Positions 57,347 through 64,000 of a stretch of 64,000 nucleotides of DNA are shown here, piece by piece (the stretch's first letter is position 1; the number at the start of each line of letters is the position of its first letter). The position numbers were made by a program, and so were the translations under genes. This stretch comes from Neolewinella xylanilytica (GTDB lineage: Bacteria > Bacteroidota > Bacteroidia > Chitinophagales > Saprospiraceae), in NCBI RefSeq assembly GCF_002934605.1, contig NZ_PTJC01000006.1:1736001-1800000 (forward strand), written 5' to 3'. The notes beneath the pieces are model-generated. The model saw nothing but the letters and a program-made list of their open reading frames with translations, ran no database searches and had not been told where the DNA came from.

Positions 57347-57674
57347 GGTCACGCTGATCGGGAAGGTCTTGCATTCCCCACGGTATTTCTGTACGCCCCA
57401 GGCCCAGGACCTCGCGCGGTTTACCCTGTCTACCGTAGACGATCATGGGGTGGCGACGAACCACGAGTGCGTGGCATGGGGTGCGCCAGCCCTGCATTTG
57501 CACGCTCATTTGCGGCCCGGCGACCTGTTGCTGATTAGAGGTACGCTGCGGCACCGCCCGAGGCCACGTCGAAAAGGGGCTTATGTTCGATTACAACAGT
57601 ATGCCTTTCTCGGAAATCGATACGGTGGGGCGACTACTCCGGGGCATTCAGTCGCTTATCCCGCATTCGGATAA
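57330..57674 (+). CDS. Short SSB-like OB-fold protein (second of a tandem pair)
   Basis: A 114-residue relative of the protein just upstream: VNRVTLIGKVLHSPRYFCTP, then FTLSTVDD, HECVAWGAPALHLHAHLRPG and DLLLIRGTLRHRPR. It again has no acidic C-terminal tip. Its identity to the first copy looks low, so the pair is old or of separate origin. It overlaps the first gene by 17 bases, and its 3' end runs 41 bases over the end of the convergent ccmF. The ATG at 57330 or the GTG at 57339 may start it. It might form a heteromer with the first product. Confidence 0.75.
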   Translation: MVTVNRVTLIGKVLHSPRYFCTPQAQDLARFTLSTVDDHGVATNHECVAWGAPALHLHAHLRPGDLLLIRGTLRHRPRPRRKGAYVRLQQYAFLGNRYGGATTPGHSVAYPAFG

Positions 57675-60498
57675 CCATACTGATGAGGAGGCCGAGCATC
57701 ATACTGGTGGACCCGAACCAGAAGAGGTTAATACCGGGAAACTCGATCGCCTGGAGCGTGATGTAGTCCGTCCGGTAGCTACGCGGTGCGACGGCCAGCG
57801 GAATCTGGAGGGGCGCCTGCGACCGGATTTTGGCCACCCGCAGCGTAGCCTCGTTCGTCTCGGGGTTCAGGCTGGTGAGGTGGGCGTAGAGGCCCAAGTC
57901 GCGAATTTCGTCGCGTACCCCACTGGGTTGGTTGCCCCGGATCAGGAAGACCGGTTGCATCGTCTGGCCATCGGCTTCGAGCAGGGCACTCACCCAGATG
58001 TCGCCGTCCTTCGCGCTGAAGTGATCCACTTGGGGCTGGGAGATGAACTGGCGGAAGGTAATTTGCTGGCCGTCAACGGTAAATGTCGACCCGGGTTCGA
58101 CCACGAATTCATCGTAATCCAGATCGTCGTCCTTCACCAATAGCCGCTCGAAAACCGATTCGTCGATCTTGATCCGTAAGGACATATCGTTGATCTGGGC
58201 GGGGTAGTGGTACAGCAGTCCTTCCCGCAGGACGATGGCTACGGTTGCCGTGGTGTCATGGTTAGCGATACCGCCGCTGCGGAGCGCCCGCACGGTGGCT
58301 GCTAGACCGATGTCGCCCGGTTCGAAGCTGTACTCCGGGTGATCGATCTGGCGGCGGAAGTCTTCCAGACCGACCGTATAGGTGTAGATGATGGAGGTGT
58401 TACGCTGGGGAATGGACACGGTGTCCCGGAAGGAAACATCCTCCCCGGGAGCCAGCGGTAGCAACCGGTACTGCAGGCTATCTTCCGTTTCCTGGCGCAC
58501 CTTTACGCTTTGCTCTTCCGGTGGCAAGCCCATAATGACGGTGAATACGTCCCGATTCCAGTAATGCTTGGTGCTGGGGTTGGTGATGGCGATCTTCTCG
58601 AAACCTTTATCGTAGAGGACGTTGGGTTCGAGTTGGAAGGTTTCGACTACTTTCCCCGAGTCGTTCATCCGTTCGTAATCCACCCGGTACTTACGGTTCA
58701 TCCCCTCGATGGTATCCCCGGTGTAGGTGATGACGTAATCTTCCATCCCAAGCGGAACGCCTTCGTAGAGCCGCACCGTTGTTCGGGCCAGTTGCTCGTC
58801 TTCGGTGAGGCCCTCCATAAGGAACTGGTTTTGGGAGATGGTGCGCTTGTTGCCGGAGCTCGCCATAATGCCGACGAGCATGATGCCGAAGCCGAGGTGG
58901 CTGATTACGCTTCCCGCAACTTTAGGGTCTTTACGGATAAAGAAAAGCAGGTAGTCCAAATTGGTCCACACCCCGAACCAGCCGGCAAAGATCATGGCCT
59001 TAAAAACGAAAGTGGGTGCCTGTATCCAGAGGAGGGTCAAAAACGTAAGTACTCCCGCGGCCAGGATCGCCAGGCCGGTATGCAGGGCAAAGTACTTGGC
59101 ATGTTGGCGGAAATTGCGTTCGCGCCACCGCAGGTATTGCGCCCCACCGCTCATGAGGCCGATGAAAATGCCAATCCAGATCTGGAAGCGGTTATGATGG
59201 GCCTCGGGATCGGTGAGGGTAAGTCCGTCGTACACCGGGTTGATCCACTCCCGAATTTCATTGTATACCGGCAAACTGGTCGAACCGGTGATCAGAATCG
59301 CGGACATAAACAGCGTGAGACTTCCGATGAACATCCAGAATTCCCGACTGCTGGTGGCCTCTTCCTGCTCCGGAACGGGAATGTGCGACCACCGCCAGAT
59401 GACCAAGCCCAAACTCAGCAAGAAATAAAACACCAGGAAGAACAGCAATTGCGCCTCCAGACCCATTTCGGTGAACGCGTGGACGCTGGTATCGCCAAGC
59501 ACCCCCGAACGAGTAAGAAAGGTGCTGTAAACGATCAGCACGAAAGTGCCGAGGTAGAACATGTACGTAGCCCGTATACCCTGGCCGGTTGCCCTGCTGA
59601 TCAGGTTGGTATGGATGCCGGCTACCAGCATCAGCCAGGGCACGAGACTGGTGTTCTCCACCGGGTCCCACGCCCAGTACCCACCAAAGTTCAGGGCTTC
59701 GTACGCCCACGCCGCACCCATCAGGATGCCGATACCCAAAATGCCGGCACTAAAGAGGCTCCATTTGAGGCCGGGACGCAGCCACTCGCGGTGGCGGCCC
59801 GTCCAGAGTCCCGCCACGGCGTAAGCGAAGGGTACCACGGTGCTGGCGAAGCCGAGGAACAGGGTGGGGGGATGGATCGTCATCCAGTAGTTCTGCAGAC
59901 TCGGGTTGAGCCCGTTGCCGCGGAGCAGGGAGACGTAATCCGCCTGTTGGAAGATCGGGGCGTTCACGGTCTCCCGCAGCAATAACATGGGGTTGGAGCC
60001 CAGCTTGAGCAAAAAGTCACCGAAGCCGAAGTGGACGCCCAGTAGCATCGACACGATCACTACCTGGACCGAGCACACCACCGCCATGACAGGCTTCTCC
60101 CAACTGCGCGCCGTCACCATGAGCACGTAGCCCAGGATGACGTGCCAAAACGTCCACAGCAGAAAGCTGCCTTCCTGTCCTTCCCAAAAGGCGGAAAAAA
60201 TGTAGCGTTGCTGTAGCTGCCCGTCTACGTGTGCGGTGACGTACTGGTACTCGTAATACTGGTTGAGCATCGCATAGAAGATGCAGCCGATTACGGTGAA
60301 GACCGCCGCCCCGTGGGCGAGAAAGGACAGCTGCCCGAGGCGCTGCCAGGAACGGCTGCGCAGCACTTCCCCCCGGTATTGGGTGGCCAGGAAATAACTG
60401 ACCATACTGAGGATGCCCGCGAAGAAAGCGAGCAGGATGGCGAAGTGGCCAACATAGCGGGGACCGAGGTGCTCGTTGATATACTGAATTTCTTCCAT
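57634..60498 (-). CDS. ccmF: Cytochrome c maturation haem lyase subunit CcmF
   Basis: A 954-residue membrane protein of the CcmF/CcsA haem-handling family. Many helices; the WWD haem domain is GGYWAWDPVENTSLVPWLML, and IHPPTLFLGFASTVVPFAYA is the other well-kept block, each with periplasmic histidines for haem. A long periplasmic region follows in the C-terminal third (from about residue 560) with MEDYVITYTGDTIEGMNRKY and beta structure. It joins haem from CcmE to apocytochromes. Directly upstream is ccmE, six bases away. The rest of the ccm set (A-D) is not in the window. Its 3' end overlaps the second SSB-like gene on the other strand by 41 bases. Confidence 0.95.
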   Translation of the reverse strand: MEEIQYINEHLGPRYVGHFAILLAFFAGILSMVSYFLATQYRGEVLRSRSWQRLGQLSFLAHGAAVFTVIGCIFYAMLNQYYEYQYVTAHVDGQLQQRYIFSAFWEGQEGSFLLWTFWHVILGYVLMVTARSWEKPVMAVVCSVQVVIVSMLLGVHFGFGDFLLKLGSNPMLLLRETVNAPIFQQADYVSLLRGNGLNPSLQNYWMTIHPPTLFLGFASTVVPFAYAVAGLWTGRHREWLRPGLKWSLFSAGILGIGILMGAAWAYEALNFGGYWAWDPVENTSLVPWLMLVAGIHTNLISRATGQGIRATYMFYLGTFVLIVYSTFLTRSGVLGDTSVHAFTEMGLEAQLLFFLVFYFLLSLGLVIWRWSHIPVPEQEEATSSREFWMFIGSLTLFMSAILITGSTSLPVYNEIREWINPVYDGLTLTDPEAHHNRFQIWIGIFIGLMSGGAQYLRWRERNFRQHAKYFALHTGLAILAAGVLTFLTLLWIQAPTFVFKAMIFAGWFGVWTNLDYLLFFIRKDPKVAGSVISHLGFGIMLVGIMASSGNKRTISQNQFLMEGLTEDEQLARTTVRLYEGVPLGMEDYVITYTGDTIEGMNRKYRVDYERMNDSGKVVETFQLEPNVLYDKGFEKIAITNPSTKHYWNRDVFTVIMGLPPEEQSVKVRQETEDSLQYRLLPLAPGEDVSFRDTVSIPQRNTSIIYTYTVGLEDFRRQIDHPEYSFEPGDIGLAATVRALRSGGIANHDTTATVAIVLREGLLYHYPAQINDMSLRIKIDESVFERLLVKDDDLDYDEFVVEPGSTFTVDGQQITFRQFISQPQVDHFSAKDGDIWVSALLEADGQTMQPVFLIRGNQPSGVRDEIRDLGLYAHLTSLNPETNEATLRVAKIRSQAPLQIPLAVAPRSYRTDYITLQAIEFPGINLFWFGSTSMMLGLLISMVIRMRDKRLNAPE

Positions 60499-60504
60499 GC
60501 AGGC

Positions 60505-60903
60505 TTAACTCTCGGTCAGGTTCTTGATCATCTCTTCCTCGTCCTTGTACTTACTGGGGCATTTCATCTGGATGTCGCTGGCAATGAACCGCTCGTCTTG
60601 CATCCGGCCGGTGAGTACGATGCTCTCGCTCATTTCGAAATCCTGGGGCTTGCCCATCAGCAGCACGACTTCGCGTTCGGTTCCACTCAGGTCTTCCAGA
60701 AAGAAGCTGAAGTAGTTCGGGTCCGTTAGGGGGTCGTAAACAGTAGGTTTGTCTTTCACGTAAGTGCCGACGAGTTGGACCTTGTCGCCGGTTTCCGCGG
60801 CCTTGGAGAAATTAGCGTACTCGCTGGTTGCATTGCCGGTTTGAAACAACAGGACCACGGCGATGATGACGAGCAGGACGGCAAGGATGTAGGATTTCTT
60901 CAT
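60505..60903 (-). CDS. ccmE: Haem chaperone CcmE, cysteine (CxxxY) type
   Basis: A 132-residue haem chaperone with one N-terminal anchor (YILAVLLVIIAVVLLF) and an OB-fold domain exposed to the periplasm: KVQLVGTYVKDKPTVYDPL, FSFFLEDLSGTEREVVLLM and ESIVLTGRMQDERFIASDI. In E. coli CcmE a histidine in HxxxY binds haem covalently; here the same place reads CPSKY, so the ligand is a cysteine (CxxxY), as in some archaeal and deltaproteobacterial CcmE. It precedes ccmF by six bases, in one operon. It should carry haem to CcmF for cytochromes such as the one at 30.4 kb. Confidence 0.92.
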   Translation of the reverse strand: MKKSYILAVLLVIIAVVLLFQTGNATSEYANFSKAAETGDKVQLVGTYVKDKPTVYDPLTDPNYFSFFLEDLSGTEREVVLLMGKPQDFEMSESIVLTGRMQDERFIASDIQMKCPSKYKDEEEMIKNLTES

Positions 60904-61130
60904 GGTACCGTAAAGCTTTGACTGAAAAGGTGCTATTCAAACGCTAAGGTAACCGGACCGTTGCGGGGCAGGGTCAACATTCGGTCATTTGGCTAACCAG
61001 GTCGGCCGGAATGGCCTGCCGCCGACCTTGCTCGCGGATTCACCCGGTTTTCCCCGCCCTAATGCCGGTAAAATCACAACAAATGGCGGTATTCCGTATT
61101 TTGTTACAAGCCACTGTAAACTAAGCGTCT

Positions 61131-61826
61131 ATGTCCATTCCGCTCCGACCGATCCTTCTTACGCTCATTGCTTTGTCCATCGGGCAGATCGGTAGGGCCC
61201 AAAGCAGCGTGAAGGAATTTAGGCTGGGCGGGAGCGCGGAAATTCTCAACGAGGAGTGTATCCGGCTAACGCCGGAAACGCCTTACGTCAGCGGCTCGGC
61301 CTGGTTTCAGAACCCGATGGACCTGGAGTACCCCTTCGAACTTACCGTCGACCTCGTCCTGGGCGAAAACGACGAGCTCGGCGCCGACGGCATCGTTTTC
61401 GTCTTTCACCCTACCATGCAGACCGGTTACCGCGGCGAGGGCATGGGCTTCGCCGGCCTCTATCCATCCCTTGGCATTGAATTCGATACCTACCAGAATT
61501 ACCACCTGGGTGACCCCAGCGCCGACCACGTGGCGATTATGCCCCACGGACAGGCCCACCACGCGCGGAGCATGGTGGGCCCGATCGACCTGCCTAACTT
61601 GGAGAATGGCGCCAAACGGCCCCTCACCATCGCCTGGAACCCCGGCAACCAAACCCTGCAGGTATCGCTCGACGGCCAAACCGTAGCCACCTACACCGGC
61701 GATATCATCAACGATATCTTCGGCGGAAACAGCAAGGTATACTGGGGGGCTACGGCGGCCACGGGGCGCAAGATGAATTACCAGGATGTTTGTATCCGGA
61801 AACTGGTGTACGCTATGGTAGAGTAG
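61131..61826 (+). CDS. Secreted L-type lectin-domain protein
   Basis: A 231-residue exported protein. After a signal peptide (LTLIALSIGQIGRAQ) the rest forms one legume-lectin-like jelly roll: GSAWFQNPMDLEYPFELTVD, GADGIVFVFHPTMQTGYRGE, SLGIEFDTYQNYHLGDPSAD and DHVAIMPHG, with the aspartates and asparagine that bind calcium and sugar; RPLTIAWNPGNQTLQVSLDG follows. It ends with the last strand, with no T9SS sorting domain, so it may stay in the periplasm or be carried otherwise. Similar domains occur at the start of large gliding-associated adhesins. It is convergent with the lipoprotein gene at 61828. Confidence 0.88.
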   Translation: MSIPLRPILLTLIALSIGQIGRAQSSVKEFRLGGSAEILNEECIRLTPETPYVSGSAWFQNPMDLEYPFELTVDLVLGENDELGADGIVFVFHPTMQTGYRGEGMGFAGLYPSLGIEFDTYQNYHLGDPSADHVAIMPHGQAHHARSMVGPIDLPNLENGAKRPLTIAWNPGNQTLQVSLDGQTVATYTGDIINDIFGGNSKVYWGATAATGRKMNYQDVCIRKLVYAMVE

Positions 61827-61827
61827 G

Positions 61828-62445
61828 CTACTGGCGCTCGGCTAGACCGTCGCCTTCAGTTATGATTCGACCCTGTCCGGGTAACCGTTCACCGTTATAT
61901 CGCTGGTTTGGATCATCCAGTAGTACGTAGGATACCACCGCATCCTCAATTCCTTCTTCGGTAAGGCAACCGGAGGTCACCATTAGGTCGGAGTTAAGAT
62001 AACCGGAATTGCTATAAAGGTCAAACACGCTGAATACGGTGAATTTACAGTCACTTCCCACGATAACACTGTAACTGGCGGGAATGACTTGGCCACCGGG
62101 CAGGTGATAGCTAAAGTCAATATTCAAGTTCTCGGTGGTGTCGGCGAAAATTGCGGTAATCGGTACTGCCTCCGTACCCATGGGTACCGTATCACCTGGA
62201 AGGTTGGAGCCGGTGATGAATCTTGGTGCCATGTCAAACGTCCCGGTGATGTCCGGTGGATGAACACCCCCGTAAATGGGATGTCCGAGTTCCTTTAGTC
62301 CGTCGATGACTGCATCTGAAACGAATTGTCTTACATCGGGGATCAAGCCATTCTCATCAACCTCATCGTCGTCCGAAATTCCGTCGCAGGACGTGAAGTA
62401 CAGGGCCGCCAGCAGGGCGTAGCCGATCAATTTAAAATACTGCAT
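61828..62445 (-). CDS. Hypothetical lipoprotein
   Basis: A 205-residue protein I do not recognise. MQYFKLIGYALLAALYFTSC is a lipoprotein signal with the modified cysteine at 20; an acidic linker (DGISDDDEVDENG) follows. The body is predicted beta-rich with two further cysteines (SDCKF and SGCLTEEG) that could form a disulfide. No known domain. A CAAAATTTA (reverse TAAATTTTG) close to a -7 box with one extra base lies 5 nt upstream of the ATG (62451-62459), again hinting at a short leader. It is divergent from the AraC-type regulator gene, with 125 bases between, which might regulate it. Confidence 0.8.
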   Translation of the reverse strand: MQYFKLIGYALLAALYFTSCDGISDDDEVDENGLIPDVRQFVSDAVIDGLKELGHPIYGGVHPPDITGTFDMAPRFITGSNLPGDTVPMGTEAVPITAIFADTTENLNIDFSYHLPGGQVIPASYSVIVGSDCKFTVFSVFDLYSNSGYLNSDLMVTSGCLTEEGIEDAVVSYVLLDDPNQRYNGERLPGQGRIITEGDGLAERQ

Positions 62446-62570
62446 AACAACAAAATTTAGGGGAAGCACCACCGCAACAGCGCGGCGTGATAGACAGCTA
62501 ATGCCCGCTTCCGGCACGCGGTAACCTTGTCGGATCATGTATATTTTGCAGCGGTAATCCTGCCATAAGC

Positions 62571-63767
62571 TTGCCCCCCGACCAGGTGGATCTTTCGCTC
62601 CTTTCCCTCCCTCTTCAATCCGCCCTGCTGCTGGCCGAAATGGCCTTCTGCCTGTTGTTTGGATTGTTGCTACTCCGGCATTCCTTGCTAACCCCTCGCC
62701 CGGCGGCCGGGTGGCTGGCCCTTATCCTGTTGTTATCTACCCTTTACCTCGTACCCTGGGCGGCCGGACATCTGGGTTGGTACGGCCGCGACGGCTACCG
62801 CGAGTTGCTCTTCTACGTTCCCTTCCAGCAGTTGCTGTTGATCGGTCCCTGCGTCTACGCCTACGTACGTGCGCTGCTGAATCCCGGTCATCGCACCCGG
62901 GGGCGGGGGTGGTGGCACTTTCTGCCGGCTTTAGTATACCTGCTGTACAGCCTGGTCATGTTCCTGTGGGATGCTTTCGCCGCGGGGAGTTATTCCTTTT
63001 ACGGGGACGGTCGGGACCGGGACCTGGACCCCTGGTATCAGACGGTGGGCTTTGCCAGTTTGCTGATCTACACCCTACTGTCCATACGGCGCTACCATCG
63101 TTATCGCCGCGACATCGTCTCGGAGGTGAGCTACTCCGACGCCATTACCTATCGTTGGGTAAGGAGGTATTTGCTCCTGCTGTTGCTACTGGTCGGGCTA
63201 CGGCTCACTTTCCTGATCGCCTATCCCGACTTCGGGAGTTTCGGGCAGAAGTTCTGGTATTACCTGGCCTTCGGTGCCGTCAGCATGATGGTCGCGGTAG
63301 CCGGCTATACCGAAGCCATCCGGCGCGAAGCGAGCGGACATTTAGCCGTGCCCGAACTACCCGGGCCGGAGCCGCCTGAGACCGAAAAGGAGACCCCCTA
63401 TCCCGAAATGGACGCGGCTGACCTGGCGGACTGGAAGATCCGTCTGACCACGCTAATGGACGAGCAGCAGCCCCATCGGAACGCTCAACTCAATCTGACC
63501 GACCTGGCGCAACAGCTCGGCCTGACCCGCCGGCAGACGTCGGCCGTGATCAACCGGGAATTTGCCTGCAATTTCAATGACTTCATCAATCGGTACCGCA
63601 TCCGCGCGGTCAGCCGTGCCATCGACCGGGGGGAGCACCGCCAACGTACCCTGCTGGCACTGGCGCTGGAGGCCGGGTTCAATTCAAAAACCACCTTCAA
63701 CCGCGTCTTCAAGCGTGAGACCGGCCAAACGCCCCGACAATACGTGGCATCCCTGGCAAAAAAGTAG
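62571..63767 (+). CDS. Membrane-bound AraC-family transcriptional regulator
   Basis: A 398-residue protein with an N-terminal membrane part of about seven helices (residues about 10-240: LLLAEMAFCLLFGLLLLRHS, AAGWLALILLLSTLYLV, FYVPFQQLLLIGPCVYAYVR and others) and a C-terminal AraC-type double HTH: LNLTDLAQQLGLTRRQTSAV and LALEAGFNSKTTFNRVFKRE, ending TGQTPRQYVASL. Such membrane-anchored AraC proteins of Bacteroidota are thought to sense an envelope signal, often together with a serine hydrolase gene next door, as here. The start is a TTG at 62571; a later ATG (24th codon) is possible. It lies divergent from the lipoprotein gene. Confidence 0.9.
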   Translation: MPPDQVDLSLLSLPLQSALLLAEMAFCLLFGLLLLRHSLLTPRPAAGWLALILLLSTLYLVPWAAGHLGWYGRDGYRELLFYVPFQQLLLIGPCVYAYVRALLNPGHRTRGRGWWHFLPALVYLLYSLVMFLWDAFAAGSYSFYGDGRDRDLDPWYQTVGFASLLIYTLLSIRRYHRYRRDIVSEVSYSDAITYRWVRRYLLLLLLLVGLRLTFLIAYPDFGSFGQKFWYYLAFGAVSMMVAVAGYTEAIRREASGHLAVPELPGPEPPETEKETPYPEMDAADLADWKIRLTTLMDEQQPHRNAQLNLTDLAQQLGLTRRQTSAVINREFACNFNDFINRYRIRAVSRAIDRGEHRQRTLLALALEAGFNSKTTFNRVFKRETGQTPRQYVASLAKK

Positions 63768-63776
63768 TGCCAAATC

Positions 63777-63796
63777 GTGCGACGGGGCGCAGGAAC
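63777..63796 (+). repeat. Dispersed GC-rich intergenic motif, copy i (weak)
   Basis: GTGCGACGGGGCGCAGGAAC, 15 of 20 matches, followed by CGTGGAATTCCGG, which is close to the flank after copy d (CATGGATATCCCG). Counted as a degenerate copy because of that shared flank. Confidence 0.4.
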
Positions 63797-63837
63797 CGTG
63801 GAATTCCGGGTACTTGCAGCCAATTAAGAACAGACCC

Positions 63838-64000
63838 ATGCTCCGACTCCTTTTGCTGTGCTTCCCGGTGGCCCTTATCGGTCAGCCGAATACCTTTCCA
63901 ACCGGCTGGCAGGATTCCCTCCGGACGTTGTTGCAGGCTGATGTCCCGGAGGGTGGGCCCGGCGGCGCGCTGGGTGTCGTGCATCGGGGCGAAGTGATTT
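63838..64000 (+). CDS. Serine hydrolase (beta-lactamase-related), 5' part only
   Basis: Only the first 54 codons are in the window; the gene goes on beyond base 64000. MLRLLLLCFPVALIGQ is a signal peptide and the following WQDSLRTLLQADVPEGGPGG and ALGVVHRGEVI are the usual N-terminal helix and strand of beta-lactamase class C/serine-hydrolase proteins. The SxxK site would lie outside. It starts 70 bases after the AraC-type regulator, a common pair in Bacteroidota, so control by that regulator is probable but not shown. Confidence 0.65.
   Translation, partial: MLRLLLLCFPVALIGQPNTFPTGWQDSLRTLLQADVPEGGPGGALGVVHRGEVI

Overview
The window looks like the chromosome of a GC-rich gliding or T9SS-bearing member of the Bacteroidota, probably of the Saprospiria (Lewinella-like) type; this placement is inferred from gene content. 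The supporting evidence is a GldA/GldF-type ABC transporter, PorP/SprF and PorV/PorQ-type outer-membrane proteins, a 1,552-residue SprB-repeat adhesin and a second protein with a gliding-motility-associated C-terminal domain, a DUF5686 outer-membrane protein, a zinc-less L32, and promoters of the Bacteroidota type (TTTG, about 20 bp, TAnnTTTG). The genes are densely packed, mostly housekeeping, with many ATGA/GTGA or near-contiguous junctions. No phage, insertion sequence, CRISPR array or rRNA was recognised.

Layout. 1-3.5 kb: end of an RNase D-like gene, a GT4 glycosyltransferase and a RecQ-family helicase. 3.6-7.4 kb: secreted GH30 glycosidase facing a gldA-X-gldF cluster. 7.5-12.2 kb: a RimK-type ligase with an aspartoacylase-type hydrolase, divergent from tRNA 2-selenouridine synthase, which is fused by a 4-base overlap to a TRAP permease pair. 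12.2-15.7 kb: Hsp20, MFS sugar-type symporter, aminotransferase. 15.7-18.1 kb: a 94-bp tandem repeat array followed by an autoregulated-looking BlaI/M56 pair. 18.1-28 kb: gamma-glutamyltransferase, CtlX-type hydrolase, lipoprotein, S9A peptidase, UbiA/HPT-like prenyltransferase with RidA, yceD-rpmF, membrane protein. 28-36 kb: gliding-CTD protein, cytochrome c, dnaA, a two-gene 5'-nucleotidase, DUF423, fabD, bifunctional nuclease family. 36-45 kb: mazG, two PorV-like barrels, proline dehydrogenase, AI-2E transporter, Ca/Na antiporter, tRNA-His, pyrF, KTSC protein. 45-51 kb: SprF-like/SprB-like pair. 51-64 kb: folD, trxB, rluF, DUF5686 protein, two tandem short SSB-like genes, ccmF/ccmE, lectin, lipoprotein, AraC regulator and the start of a serine hydrolase.

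The most unusual signals are outside genes. First, a GC-rich 20-bp motif (core GGGCGGCGGRGCGCGGGTGC) recurs about ten times, only in intergenic DNA, on both strands; two copies are identical over 20 bp. Second, a precisely 94-bp-period, hairpin-forming, non-coding array sits next to the BlaI promoter. Third, several genes have TAnnTTTG/TAnnTTCG boxes only 4-7 nt before the start codon, predicting leaderless mRNAs. Fourth, the tRNA-His has two adjacent U-U oppositions in its acceptor stem.
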